NCBI RefSeq assembly: GCF_007644105.1
Contig: NZ_VFAC01000002.1
Coordinates: forward strand, 1 to 64,000
Reading direction: 5' to 3'
Source of the DNA: Elioraea rosea
GTDB taxonomy: Bacteria; Pseudomonadota; Alphaproteobacteria; Acetobacterales; Acetobacteraceae
DNA length: 64,000 bases
How positions within the stretch are numbered: position 1 is the first letter of the stretch; every line of letters begins with the position of its first letter. The notes below the pieces were generated by a model, which saw only the letters and a program-made list of their open reading frames with translations, ran no database searches and was not told where the DNA came from. The position numbers and the translations under genes are program-made. Below, piece by piece: positions 1 to 8,870 of this stretch.

Positions 1-169
1 TGCCGGCGAAGCGGCCGACGCGGTCGGCGTGCTGCGCCCGCGCCGGGGCGCTCGCGCCTGCAGCGAGCGCGGCGCCGAACCCGGCGAGCAGGCCGCGTCG
101 AACGGCGGACACGCCCTCGCCCGGCAGTGGGCGGCTGGGCTGGGCTGGAAGGGGGGCCTTCGTCGTCAT
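1..169 (-). CDS. Exported protein, N-terminal fragment (cut by window edge)
   Basis: The minus strand reads an open frame of 56 codons from an ATG at 169 to the window edge, with a purine-rich ribosome site (GGAGTGAG) just upstream. After a short polar leader it shows an Arg-Arg pair followed by a small hydrophobic, alanine/glycine-rich segment and an Ala-x-Ala type cleavage region ending in ARAQ, which resembles a Tat-type export signal. It is divergent from the LysR gene at 299, so it is a plausible target of that regulator. The mature part visible is too short to name a family. Confidence 0.5.
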   Translation of the reverse strand, partial: MTTKAPLPAQPSRPLPGEGVSAVRRGLLAGFGAALAAGASAPARAQHADRVGRFAG

Positions 170-298
170 CGTTCTCACTCCTGGCTCGCTGACGGCGTCA
201 TCGCTGCCGTTGCCGCTGATGTGCCTCAACCCAACCAATGCTTCCAATCTCGTATTTTTCCTGGTCCAGTACCTGAAAGATATCAATTGGATGGCCGC

Positions 299-1171
299 AT
301 GGAGCTCCGCCACCTGCGCTACTTCGTCGCCGCCGCGGAGGAGGAGAACTTCGGTCGCGCAGCTCAGCGGCTGAATCTCGCCCAACCGGCGCTCTCCCGG
401 CAGATTCGCGACCTGGAACGGGAGCTCGGCGTGGCACTCTTCGACCGGATCGGCCGCGGCGTGCGGCTCTCGGCCGCTGGCGCCGCCTTCCTTGAGGATG
501 CGCGGCGCGTGCTCGCCGCCACGCGCGGCGCGGCCGAGCATGCACGTGCGGTCGGGCTGGGCGAGGCTGGCACGCTGCGCCTCGGCCTCCTCGATAGCGC
601 TGCCTGGGGCGGCGAGGTGCCGACCGCCCTCGCCCGCTTCCGGCGCGCGCATCCGGCGGTGCGGCTGGAGCTGACAGCGGCGAACTCCGTCTCGCAGACT
701 GCGGCAATCGAGGCCGGGCAACTCGACGCCGGCTTCCTCTACCGGCAAGGCGCGCTGCCGGCGGGCCTGGTAAGGCGACCAGTACGCGAGGACCGGCTGC
801 TTGCCGCCTTGCCGCGCGGGCATCGGCTTGCCGCAGGCCGCGCGACGCTTCGGGCATCCGATCTGGCGGATGAGCCGTTTGTCTGGTTCGCGCGCGCCGT
901 CGCGCCGACCTATTTCGATCGCGCTATGGCGGCCTTCGCCACCGCTGGCCTCGTGCCGCGCGTGGTCCAGGAGGGCGAGAGCGACAGCGTCATGCTTTCG
1001 CTGGTATCGGCGGGTGTCGGCGTCAGCCTAGTCAATTCGGTCGCACGCTGGCGCCGTCCGCAAGGCGTCGTCCTGCGCGAAGTCGCAGACCTCGATTTGG
1101 CGCTTCGGCTGGACCTGGTCTGGCGCGCACCACCGGCGCCCGCGCTGCAACAGCTTCTGACGCTCCTTTGA
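299..1171 (+). CDS. LysR-family transcriptional regulator
   Basis: A 290-residue protein, the normal length for LysR regulators. The N-terminus (MELRHLRYFVAAAEE, then a helix-turn-helix containing LNLAQPALSRQIRDLE) is the typical winged HTH at about residues 1-60. The remainder fits the two-lobed periplasmic-binding-like effector domain. The frame is open back to position 29, but the upstream part has no family character, so the ATG at 299 is chosen. It is divergent from the exported-protein gene at 169, and LysR regulators usually control such a neighbour. The effector cannot be told from sequence. Confidence 0.9.
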   Translation: MELRHLRYFVAAAEEENFGRAAQRLNLAQPALSRQIRDLERELGVALFDRIGRGVRLSAAGAAFLEDARRVLAATRGAAEHARAVGLGEAGTLRLGLLDSAAWGGEVPTALARFRRAHPAVRLELTAANSVSQTAAIEAGQLDAGFLYRQGALPAGLVRRPVREDRLLAALPRGHRLAAGRATLRASDLADEPFVWFARAVAPTYFDRAMAAFATAGLVPRVVQEGESDSVMLSLVSAGVGVSLVNSVARWRRPQGVVLREVADLDLALRLDLVWRAPPAPALQQLLTLL

Positions 1172-1351
1172 GACCGACTCATAACCGCCCTCTTCGCACC
1201 GCTCCGAAAATCGCAACTCGATCGACTAACTGTAGAAAACGATAGTCCCACAGGCGCAGTGAAATTCATCGAAGATGCGCCCCCCGCGGCCTACAGACAT
1301 TCCTTCCAGGCTTCCGACTTCTGCTCCAGATACCCCAACACAACGCGGTTT

Positions 1352-1401
1352 CCCCGACATATCGGGGCGACAAGGACCTCGGGTTCTTTGGCCTAAGCCA
1401 A
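1352..1401. terminator. Two small hairpins between convergent genes
   Basis: The 268-base gap between the convergent LysR gene and the permease gene holds two perfect short inverted repeats: CCCCGA-cata-TCGGGG at 1352-1367 and TTGGC-ctaa-GCCAA at 1388-1401. Neither is followed by a T tract on either strand, so a terminator role is only a guess from their position. Nothing else recognisable lies in the gap. Confidence 0.25.
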
Positions 1402-1439
1402 CCTTGCCGATGCGGCGGCCATGCGAACCGCGCCCAGGT

Positions 1440-2147
1440 TCAGCGCCTCGCGACAGACCCGCCCAGCAACAGCAGCGCCTCCGCCAGAAAGGCCAGCGCA
1501 GCGGTCGCCGCAGCGCCCTGGACGATCAGCACCGCGTTCTGATTCTGCAAACCGAGCACGATCGGCGTGCCAAGTGTCGACGCCCCGGCAAGCGCCCCCA
1601 CGGCCGCCGTCGCCACCGACAACACCAGCGCGACGCGAAGGCCATCCTGCATCACCGGCCAGGCCAAAGGCAGCTCGACCTCGAGCAGGACATCGCGCGG
1701 CGGCAGCCCCATCGCTTCGGCCGCCGCGCGCGCGTCAGGCGACACGGCTTCCAGCGCGCCAGTCGTCGCGCGAAGCACGGGCATCATTCCATAGAGCAGC
1801 AAGGCCAGGGCCGTCGGCCATAGTCCGAACCCGAAAGCCGGCACGCTCAAGGCGACCACAACGACCGGCGGTACCGCCTGCGAGATGGCGGCGATCGCGT
1901 CCACCATCGGCCGCAGCCCGCGCCCCACCGGCCGAGTTACCGCGATACCGAGAACGATGCCCAGCATTGAGGCTGCACCAGCGCCCGCGAGCGCTAGGCC
2001 CGAATGGGCAAGCGCAAGCGACAGAAGCCGTTCGGCAGGAAATGGCGCTGCCGTTTCGCCGATCGCCTGGCCAAGCAGGACGGCACCCTGCGGCGACGCA
2101 ACCAGTGTCAGCAGGAGAGCGAGAAGCAATTGCGGCAGGGCGCGCAT
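1440..2147 (-). CDS. yehW: Osmoprotectant ABC transporter permease, YehW-like
   Basis: A 235-residue hydrophobic protein with about five to six membrane segments. It carries the ABC permease coupling-loop region (AEAMGLPPRDVLLEVELPLA) at about residues 140-160. Length and sequence fit the short permease of the OpuB/OpuC and YehW branch, which moves glycine betaine, choline or related compatible solutes. The start codon overlaps the stop of the ATPase gene by one base. It is the last gene of a four-gene operon whose order (binding protein, long permease, ATPase, short permease) equals yehZYXW of enteric bacteria. The substrate is inferred, not shown. Confidence 0.85.
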   Translation of the reverse strand: MRALPQLLLALLLTLVASPQGAVLLGQAIGETAAPFPAERLLSLALAHSGLALAGAGAASMLGIVLGIAVTRPVGRGLRPMVDAIAAISQAVPPVVVVALSVPAFGFGLWPTALALLLYGMMPVLRATTGALEAVSPDARAAAEAMGLPPRDVLLEVELPLAWPVMQDGLRVALVLSVATAAVGALAGASTLGTPIVLGLQNQNAVLIVQGAAATAALAFLAEALLLLGGSVARR

Positions 2148-3058
2148 CAGGCCTGCCGCAGCACGGCCTCTGCGTGCAGCGAACCGCCAGCGCAGGCGAG
2201 CACCGTCGCGCCACTTTCGGCCATCAGCGACAGGGCATCGGCGAGGCTGGCCTCCGCCGGCAGTTCCGGTGCGCCTTGCGGCGGCGCCTCGGGCACCACC
2301 GAAGCCGCAGCGGGCAGGAGCGCGAACCGCCGCAGCCCCGGCTGCGTGCCTCCCAGAAGCTGCCGTGCGAAGGCATCGGCGCCAGGCGCGATCAACGAAG
2401 CAGCCGGGCCGGCTGCGACGACCCGACCCCCGCGCAGGACCACGAGCTGCGTACCGAGCTCGAGCGCCTCGTCCGGATCATGCGTGACCAGAACGATCGT
2501 CTTCCCTGTCGCCTGATGGATGCGCCGCAGCTCCGTCCGCAGCTCGCGGCGGGTGATCGGGTCCACGGCCCCGAAGGGTTCGTCCATCAGCAGGATGTCG
2601 GGATCGGCGGCAAGCGCCCGGGCAAGGCCGACCCGCTGGGCCTGCCCGCCGGAGAGGGCGCGCGGCAGGCGGCCCGCGAGACTCCGGTCGAGATGCAGGA
2701 GTGCCATCAGCTCCGCCGTGCGGGCGGCGATACGAGGGGCGTTCCAGCCGCGCAGGCGCGGCACCGTCGCGATGTTCTCGGCGACGGTGCGATGCGGGAA
2801 CAGACCGACCGACTGCATCGCGTAGCCGATCGACTGCCGCAGCTTCGCCGGATCGAGCCGCGCGACATCCTCGCCACGCACGAACACCCTCCCGCGGCTC
2901 GGCGCGACCAGGCGGTTGACCAGCCGCAGCAGCGTCGTCTTTCCCGACCCCGAGGGTCCGACGAGGGCGCAGAGTTCACCGGCCTCGATCATCATGGTGA
3001 TGCCGGAGAGCGCCTCGGCCGTGCCAAACCGGACATGGACGTTCTCGAAGGCGATCAT
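2147..3058 (-). CDS. yehX: Osmoprotectant ABC transporter ATP-binding protein, YehX-like
   Basis: A 303-residue ABC ATPase. It shows Walker A (GPSGSGKTT, about residue 36), a Q-loop, the signature LSGGQAQR, Walker B (ILLMDEPFGAVD) and a switch histidine in VTHD. The region just after the Walker B motif and the C-terminal extension of about 70 residues fit the OpuA/YehX type, where the tail is CBS-like. The frame is open about 180 codons further upstream, but homology begins at the ATG at 3058, whose ATGA overlaps the stop of the preceding permease. It energises import through the two flanking permeases. Confidence 0.9.
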   Translation of the reverse strand: MIAFENVHVRFGTAEALSGITMMIEAGELCALVGPSGSGKTTLLRLVNRLVAPSRGRVFVRGEDVARLDPAKLRQSIGYAMQSVGLFPHRTVAENIATVPRLRGWNAPRIAARTAELMALLHLDRSLAGRLPRALSGGQAQRVGLARALAADPDILLMDEPFGAVDPITRRELRTELRRIHQATGKTIVLVTHDPDEALELGTQLVVLRGGRVVAAGPAASLIAPGADAFARQLLGGTQPGLRRFALLPAAASVVPEAPPQGAPELPAEASLADALSLMAESGATVLACAGGSLHAEAVLRQA

Positions 3059-4164
3059 GCCCGCTGCTCGGCCGCGCCGATCGCGGTGTCGGCCGCCAAT
3101 GCGAGCGCAACGATGGGCAGTGCGCCGAGCAGCATGAGGTCGGTCGCGAACTGGGCGAGGCCCTCGAAAACCAGGGCGCCGAGGCCACCGGCGCCGACAA
3201 GCCCGCCAAGCGTCATCAGCCCGATCGACTGAACCACCGCGACGCGCAGCCCGCCTGCGAAAACCGGCATGGCGAGGGGGACACGAATCTCGGCGGTCAG
3301 CCGCGCCTCGGTCATGCCGATAGCGCGCGCGGCGGCCACGGCGTCGGGATCGGCCGAGGCAAGCCCGCCCAGCAGGCTGCGGAAGAGAGGGAGTGCGAGG
3401 TAGGCGGCGGTCGCCATTACCGCCGGTGCCGGCCCGATCGCTGCCAGCCCCAGTTCTCGCAATGCGGGAAAGCTCGCCAACAACGCCGCAAGAAGGGGGA
3501 TCAGCAGTGCGAACAGCGCAAGCGCCGGGACCACCTGCACCGTCGCGAACACTGCCCCGATCGGCGCTGCCAGACGTGGCTGGCGGAACGCCGCCCAAGC
3601 AAGCGGGACGGCAAGCAGCAGCGCCGCCATCAGCGCAGCGCCCGACAGCACGAGGTGCTGCAGGATCGCCGCCTGCACCGCCTCCGCTCGAACGCGGTAC
3701 TCGACGAGAAGGGAAAGCGAATGCAGGGCGCCACTGGCAAGGAGCAGCGCGAATGACGCGGCAACGGTCAGCAAGAGGAGCAACCGGCCCAGCGCTCCAA
3801 GCGATGCGCCTCTTGCGGCACAGAGGCCAAGCGACCCAACGAGCGCTGCCCAGAAGCCGAAGCCGACCCCCGCGCGCGCCGCAGCGGCCAGCCCCTGGAG
3901 CGCCTGCGCTGCGGCCTGTCCCGTCAGCCCCGCCAGGAGCACCGCGGCGGCAAGGGCCGAACAGGCTGCCGCAGGCGCCGGAACGCGTCTCGGCAGCGCC
4001 GCCAGGGTGAGCAGTGCAACAACCGGCAGTAGCGCGCCAAGCGTAGCAAGTGCCGAGATCGACGTTCCTGGCAGCAGCCGGTTTGGTGCGACGACCAGCC
4101 AGGGCAGCGGAAGCAGCATGCCCGCGAACGCGACCGCCGCCGGCAGCAGGACCGTCGTGCTCAC
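3055..4164 (-). CDS. yehY: Osmoprotectant ABC transporter permease, YehY-like (long form)
   Basis: A 369-residue, very hydrophobic protein; the length matches the YehY-type long permease. About four extra N-terminal membrane segments (residues 1-160) precede a standard permease domain. That domain contains the coupling loop AARAIGMTEARLTAEIRVPLA near residue 290. It starts with GTG at 4164 and overlaps the binding-protein stop (GTGA), so the two are translationally coupled. The long plus short permease pair with one ATPase is characteristic of the OsmF/YehZYXW systems. Confidence 0.85.
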   Translation of the reverse strand: MSTTVLLPAAVAFAGMLLPLPWLVVAPNRLLPGTSISALATLGALLPVVALLTLAALPRRVPAPAAACSALAAAVLLAGLTGQAAAQALQGLAAAARAGVGFGFWAALVGSLGLCAARGASLGALGRLLLLLTVAASFALLLASGALHSLSLLVEYRVRAEAVQAAILQHLVLSGAALMAALLLAVPLAWAAFRQPRLAAPIGAVFATVQVVPALALFALLIPLLAALLASFPALRELGLAAIGPAPAVMATAAYLALPLFRSLLGGLASADPDAVAAARAIGMTEARLTAEIRVPLAMPVFAGGLRVAVVQSIGLMTLGGLVGAGGLGALVFEGLAQFATDLMLLGALPIVALALAADTAIGAAEQRA

Positions 4165-5069
4165 CCGCGGATCGTCGCCAAATGCTCCTGCGCTACCGCC
4201 CGTGCAGGCTGCCCCTCGACAACGATCTTGGCATTGAGCCGGCGGAGCACATCCATGTCGAGCGAGGCGAAGACCGGCGCCAAGGCGGAACGGATCGCGG
4301 GGAAGCGGTCCAGAACCGCCGCGCGCACGATCGGCGCAGGCTCATAGACGATCTGCGCGCCGCGATCGTCCTCCATCACGACGAGGTCGAGCGCGGCAAT
4401 GCCGCCATCGGTACCGTACACCATCGCCGAATCAACACCGGAGATGCCTTGAGCCGCCGCACGCATGGTGACCGCCGTCTCGCCACCGGGAAGAACGATG
4501 ATGCGGTCGCGCGGGAAGGTCGCGCCGTAGGTCTGTTCGAAGGCTGGAAGCGCAGCGGGGCTTTCCACGAACTCCGCCGAAGCAGCGAGGCGAAGCGCGC
4601 CGCGTGCGGCGGCGGCGAAGAAGTCTCCCATCGTCGCCAGCTTCTCGCGCGTGGCCACGTCGCGACGCACCGCGATCGCCCAGGTATTGTTGGCCTTCGC
4701 TCGGTCGAGCCAGATGATCCCCTGAGCGCGATCGAGTTCTGCCGCCAGGGCGAAGGCGCGCTCCCCGTCACGCCAGGCCGCATCGCCCTCCCGGCGGTGG
4801 AAGAACGACGCATTGCCCGTGTACTCGGGATAAAGGTCGATCTCGCCGGACAAGATGGCGGCGCGCACGATGCGCGTCGGGCCAAGCGCAAGACGCGCCT
4901 CGGTCGGCACGCCGGCGCGCTCAAGCGAGAGGAGGATCAGGTTGCCAAGGAGCTGCCCCTCGGTATCGAGCTTGGAGGCTACGACCACCCGCGCCTGCCT
5001 GCCCTGCCCGCGGGCAGGTCCCACGGCCATCACCACGGCCCCTGCCAACAGCGTGCGTCGTCCCATCAT
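4161..5069 (-). CDS. osmF: Osmoprotectant-binding periplasmic protein, OsmF/YehZ family
   Basis: A 302-residue protein of the OpuAC-type substrate-binding family. A short signal (MMGRRTLLAGAVVMAVGPA, cleaved near ARGQG) is followed by the typical opening VVVASKLDTEGQLLGNLI. The family signature GEIDLYPEYTGNA sits near residue 80, and YGTDGGIAALDLVVMEDD lies in the second lobe. The ATG at 5069 is preferred over an in-frame codon 33 residues upstream because GGAGGT lies just ahead of it. It is the first gene of the operon and would capture betaine-like solutes for the YehY/YehW permeases. Confidence 0.88.
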   Translation of the reverse strand: MMGRRTLLAGAVVMAVGPARGQGRQARVVVASKLDTEGQLLGNLILLSLERAGVPTEARLALGPTRIVRAAILSGEIDLYPEYTGNASFFHRREGDAAWRDGERAFALAAELDRAQGIIWLDRAKANNTWAIAVRRDVATREKLATMGDFFAAAARGALRLAASAEFVESPAALPAFEQTYGATFPRDRIIVLPGGETAVTMRAAAQGISGVDSAMVYGTDGGIAALDLVVMEDDRGAQIVYEPAPIVRAAVLDRFPAIRSALAPVFASLDMDVLRRLNAKIVVEGQPARAVAQEHLATIRG

Positions 5070-5384
5070 GCGCACCTCCCTCCCGGTCCGAGGACAGCCT
5101 AGCCCGCTGGGGGCGCAGAGCGCCAAGCCTTCGAACCGCAGACCTTCGTGATGGGAGCCCGGTTCCACGCCGTCCCGATCAGTGAACTCAATCCCCAGTT
5201 GACGTGAGCGCTCGGCCCGTACCCGCCATCCTGTCCGCGGCCACGCACCGGCGACACAAGTAGCGAGGCGGATTGGGAATTCTTTACACCAGCGGCGCGA
5301 CTTCGTTAGGCTTTCGCGAAGGAGCGGTGAACACGCCGCCCTCTCGCTGCAACGGCGAGGCTAAGCAAAACTGGGGAGAATCGG
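5070..5384. promoter_or_regulatory. Divergent control region between osmF and the liv-type operon
   Basis: These 315 bases between two divergent operons contain no convincing gene. On the plus strand TTTACA at 5283-5288 is followed after 18 bases by TAGGCT, a weak -35/-10 pair for the operon starting at 5385. GGGGAGA lies 6-12 bases before its ATG. I found no clear operator or terminator. Confidence 0.35.
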
Positions 5385-6647
5385 ATGAGAAGGTCTTTTC
5401 TTGCGGCAGCAGCCGCCATCGCGCTTGCCATGCCGGGGGCCGCGCTGGCGCAGGAGACGATCAAGATCGGCATCCTCGTTGCACTGGAGGGCGCGTTCAG
5501 CGAAGGCGGTCGTGACGGCGTGCGGGGGGTCGAGCTCGCGCTCCGGCAGGTGAACAACACCGCAGGCGGCCGCAGGATCGAGACCATCGTGGCGCCGACC
5601 GACACGCGCCCCGATACCGCCGTGCGCCAGGCCCGCAAGCTGATCGAGCAGGACGGCGTCGATTTCGTGATCGGCCCTCTCTCCGGCTCGGAAGGCATCG
5701 CGATCCGCGACTATGCCAAGACCGTTCCGGACAAGACCTTCATCAACGGCAGCTCCGGCGCGCTCGAGACCACATGGGTCGATCCGGCGCCCAACTTCTT
5801 CCGCTTCCACACCGACGGGGCCCAGTGGGGTGTCGGGCTCGGGCAGTACGTCGTCGAACAGAAGCGCTGGCGGCGCATCGCCACCGTGTCGGCCGACTAT
5901 TCGTTCGGGTATACGAACTTCCTCGGCTTCGCAGTCGATTTCTGCCGCGCGGGCGGAGACATCGTGCGCCGCTTCTGGGTACCGCTTGGCGCCTCGGATT
6001 ATGCAGGCGTGATCGCGCAGCTTCCGGACGACGTCGATGCCATCTATCTAGGCCTCGGCGGGACGGACGCGATCAACTTCCTGAACCAGTACGCGCAGGC
6101 GGGCGCGCAGATGAACTTCATCGGCGGCACCATCATGGCCGACCAGACGGTGCTGACCTCCCGGGGCCGCGCCAAGGACCTGCTGATCGGCACGCCGACC
6201 TCCGGCATGATCTCCGACGAGAACCCGGATGCCGCGTGGACGGCCTACGTGGCCGCCTATCGCGGCGCCTTCCCCGAAGGACAGCGCTTCCCCTCCCCGA
6301 CCATCTTCGCCACCGGCTACCACATCGCGACGCTCGCGGCGATCAAGGCGCTGAACGATGTCAGCGGTGATCTCTCCGGCGGGCAGCGGCGCTTCCAGCA
6401 GGCGCTCGCGACGATGGAGCTCGACACCCCGCTCGGCAAGATCAAGCTCGACCAGAACCGTCAGGCCATCGGGCCGGTGTTCGTCAACGAAGTGACGGCA
6501 CGGGCAGACGGCTCGCTGTTCAACCGCATGGTCAAGCGCGCCGACAACGTGACGCAGACATTGGGGCTGACGCCGGAGCAGTTCCGCGCGCTCGGCCTGC
6601 CCTCGCGCGACAATCCTGACTGCGCGCGCCTCAGGGCCGGGCGCTGA
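5385..6647 (+). CDS. ABC transporter periplasmic binding protein, branched-chain amino acid type
   Basis: A 420-residue protein with a clear Sec signal peptide (MRRSFLAAAAAIALAMPGAA, cleavage about after ALA at residue 22). A two-lobed Leu/Ile/Val-binding-protein-like fold follows. The motifs IKIGILVALEGAFSEGGRDG, FVIGPLSGSEG and TFINGSSGA are typical of the Peripla_BP_6 family. This family also binds amides, urea and aromatic acids, so the ligand need not be an amino acid. It opens the large plus-strand operon, and a 13-bp hairpin follows its stop. The enzymes downstream suggest an aromatic or heterocyclic substrate, which is inference only. Confidence 0.9.
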   Translation: MRRSFLAAAAAIALAMPGAALAQETIKIGILVALEGAFSEGGRDGVRGVELALRQVNNTAGGRRIETIVAPTDTRPDTAVRQARKLIEQDGVDFVIGPLSGSEGIAIRDYAKTVPDKTFINGSSGALETTWVDPAPNFFRFHTDGAQWGVGLGQYVVEQKRWRRIATVSADYSFGYTNFLGFAVDFCRAGGDIVRRFWVPLGASDYAGVIAQLPDDVDAIYLGLGGTDAINFLNQYAQAGAQMNFIGGTIMADQTVLTSRGRAKDLLIGTPTSGMISDENPDAAWTAYVAAYRGAFPEGQRFPSPTIFATGYHIATLAAIKALNDVSGDLSGGQRRFQQALATMELDTPLGKIKLDQNRQAIGPVFVNEVTARADGSLFNRMVKRADNVTQTLGLTPEQFRALGLPSRDNPDCARLRAGR

Positions 6648-6660
6648 CCCGGCGCAACTC

Positions 6661-6698
6661 CGGCGGCGAGCCCAGCGGTTGCACCGGGCTCGCCGCCG
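6661..6698 (+). other. Intercistronic hairpin after the binding-protein gene
   Basis: A perfect 13-bp inverted repeat (CGGCGGCGAGCCC at 6661-6673, GGGCTCGCCGCCG at 6686-6698) with a 12-base loop lies 13 bases after the stop of the binding-protein gene. There is no T tract, so it is more likely an mRNA-stabilising or attenuating structure, giving more binding protein than permease, than a full terminator. Confidence 0.6.
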
Positions 6699-6797
6699 CA
6701 TGCCGCTCCGCATGACGACAATGCCGAGGAATTTGTGCGGGGCCATGCGTCACGCAGAGAGCGCACCGCGCCCGTGTCACCCCTGGGAAGGGCGGTG

Positions 6798-7811
6798 ATG
6801 GCTGCCCTGGCGCGCGCCAATCCCATCGTAGTGCTGCTGGCAGGGCTCCTGGTCGCAGCGCTGCTGTGGCTGATCATCGCGCCCTGGCCGCCAGGGGTCA
6901 CGGGCGTGATGGGGCCGAAGCGCGTCTTCCTCGCCGCGATCCTGTCCGGCATCACGCTCGGCGCGCTCTACTTCCTGGTGGCAAGCGGGTTCACCCTCAT
7001 CTTCGGCCTGATGCGCAACGTCAACCTCGCGCACGGCTCGCTCTATCTGCTCGGCGGATACATCGGCTTCGAGGTTGCCGACAGGACGGGCTCCTGGCTG
7101 CTCGCCTTCCCCGTCGTGTTCATCATCGTCGCCGCGCTTGGCGTCGTACTGCAGTACGTCGTCTTCCGCCGCATGGAGGGCGAGGAACTGCGGCAGACTC
7201 TGGTCACCATCGGGCTCTCGATCGTGATCGCAGACCTGCTGCTGTGGATTTGGGGAGGCAAGTCCTACCAGATCCTGACCCCCGATTTCCTGTCCGGCCC
7301 GATGGACCTGCCTCTGATCACTGCCGTAAGGTCGGACGGCGCGGCGGTGTATCTCCGCTATCCGCGCGTCAGGATCTGGATCCTGATCGCGGCGGTGGTG
7401 GTGGGTGTGGCGATGTGGCTCGTGATCAACCGCACCAGGATCGGCATGCTGATCCGTGCCGGGGTGGACGACCGCGAGATGCTCGCAGCCTCCGGCCTGC
7501 CGATCCAGCTCGTGTTCGTGCTCGTCTTCGCCTTCGGCGCAGGGCTTGCCGGAGTAGGGGGGATCGTCGGCGGAACATTCCAGTCGATCTCTCCAGGGGA
7601 GGACACGCGCTTCCTGCTTGCGAGCCTGGTTGTCGTCATCGTTGGCGGCATGGGGTCGATCCCTGGCGCGGCACTCGGGGCGCTGATCATCGGCCTCGCA
7701 GAGCAGATCGGCCTCGTCTACGCGCCGACCTATTCGGTCGTGTTCACCTTCCTCATCATGGCCGCAGTGCTTGCCTTCCGGCCGCAGGGTCTCTTGGGAG
7801 CGAGGCGCTAG
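6798..7811 (+). CDS. livH: Branched-chain-type ABC transporter permease, LivH-like
   Basis: A 337-residue integral membrane protein with about eight hydrophobic segments. It carries the LivH family motifs GLMRNVNLAHGSLYLLGGY (residues about 70-90) and GGMGSIPGAALGALIIGLAE near the C-terminus. The ATG at 6798 follows GGGAAGGG at good spacing. A GTG at 6735 with its own GAGGAA is an alternative that would add 21 polar residues. The next gene begins directly after the stop. It pairs with LivM to form the pore of the importer. Confidence 0.88.
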   Translation: MAALARANPIVVLLAGLLVAALLWLIIAPWPPGVTGVMGPKRVFLAAILSGITLGALYFLVASGFTLIFGLMRNVNLAHGSLYLLGGYIGFEVADRTGSWLLAFPVVFIIVAALGVVLQYVVFRRMEGEELRQTLVTIGLSIVIADLLLWIWGGKSYQILTPDFLSGPMDLPLITAVRSDGAAVYLRYPRVRIWILIAAVVVGVAMWLVINRTRIGMLIRAGVDDREMLAASGLPIQLVFVLVFAFGAGLAGVGGIVGGTFQSISPGEDTRFLLASLVVVIVGGMGSIPGAALGALIIGLAEQIGLVYAPTYSVVFTFLIMAAVLAFRPQGLLGARR

Positions 7812-8870
7812 ATGGCCGTGGCAGGAGAAGCGCGGCTTCCCGCCGGGTCAGCGAGCGGGGGGTGGCTTGCGCGGGTGCCGCCGGCACTTTGGGTGCTGGC
7901 GCTGCTAGCCCTGCTGATGCCCGCCTTCGCCAACAACTTCATCCTGTTCCAGGTCTTCGGCTGGACCTTCATCCTCGGGATGATCGCGCTGTCACTGATG
8001 TTCCTTGCCGGCTACGGCGGCATGGTGAGCCTCATACAGATGACGGTCGCGGGGCTTGCCGGCTATCTCGTCGCCATTCTCGGCCCCTCGGGCACCGAAC
8101 AGGTCAGCCTCGGGCTGCCGTGGTGGATCAACATCCCCGCGGCAGTCCTGATCGCGACCTTCTTCGGAACGCTTGTCGGCGCGCTCGCGGTGCGCACCGA
8201 AGGCATCTACACGATCATGATCACGCTCGCGATCGCGGCGGCGTTCTTCTACTTCACGCGGCAGAACTACACGATCTTCAACGGGTACTCCGGCTTCAGC
8301 CTGGTCGTGCCGCCGCAGCTTTTCGGCATCGATTGGCGCCAGCCGGTGGCGTTCTACTACCTCACTCTGGGCTGCGCGCTGCTCTCCTACGCGGCAGTCG
8401 TGTATGTCGCACGCTCGCCCTTCGGGCTTGCCCTGCAAGGCGTGCGCGACAATGCCCGCAGAATGGCTGCCCTTGGCTACAACGTCGTCTGGCACAGAAT
8501 CCTCGCCTACGGCTTTGCCGCCGTGATCGCCTCCTTCGGCGGCATCCTCCTCGTCTGGCAGAACGCGCAGATCGCCCCGGGCACGGCCGGGCTGCCGGCC
8601 GTCATCGACATCCTCGTCATCGCTGTGGTCGGCGGGCTACGCCACCCGGTGGGGCCGTTCATCGGCGCCTTCATCTACGTGCTTCTGAGCTCCTTTGCCC
8701 CCGATATCCTGCAGGCGCTCGGCCTCGCACCGGACCGCTTCAAACTGATCGTCGGCATCGGGTTCCTCGCCGTCGTCTATTTCTCGCCCGATGGCGTGCT
8801 CGGCCTCTGGGAGCGCGCGATGGCGCGGCGTCGCAACCGCACCGACCCGCTGACGGGCTTGCCGCGATGA
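7812..8870 (+). CDS. livM: Branched-chain-type ABC transporter permease, LivM-like
   Basis: A 352-residue membrane protein, with its ATG directly adjoining the livH stop. LivM features are GYGGMVSLIQMTVAGLAGY near residue 73, LALQGVRDNARRMAALGYNV in the cytoplasmic coupling loop near residue 205, and a GGLRHPVGPFIGAF segment near residue 275. About ten hydrophobic segments are visible. It overlaps the ATPase gene by ATGA, so it is translationally coupled to it. Confidence 0.9.
   Translation: MAVAGEARLPAGSASGGWLARVPPALWVLALLALLMPAFANNFILFQVFGWTFILGMIALSLMFLAGYGGMVSLIQMTVAGLAGYLVAILGPSGTEQVSLGLPWWINIPAAVLIATFFGTLVGALAVRTEGIYTIMITLAIAAAFFYFTRQNYTIFNGYSGFSLVVPPQLFGIDWRQPVAFYYLTLGCALLSYAAVVYVARSPFGLALQGVRDNARRMAALGYNVVWHRILAYGFAAVIASFGGILLVWQNAQIAPGTAGLPAVIDILVIAVVGGLRHPVGPFIGAFIYVLLSSFAPDILQALGLAPDRFKLIVGIGFLAVVYFSPDGVLGLWERAMARRRNRTDPLTGLPR

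Noticed and set aside
29-298. N-terminal extension of the first LysR gene
   Set aside because: The extra 90 residues overlap the divergent promoter and exported-protein gene and do not resemble LysR proteins, which begin at the HTH.
1275-3232. Long plus-strand frames opposite the osmoprotectant transporter genes
   Set aside because: Arg/Pro/Ala-rich shadows without motifs; the minus strand encodes a complete ABC operon with coupled starts.
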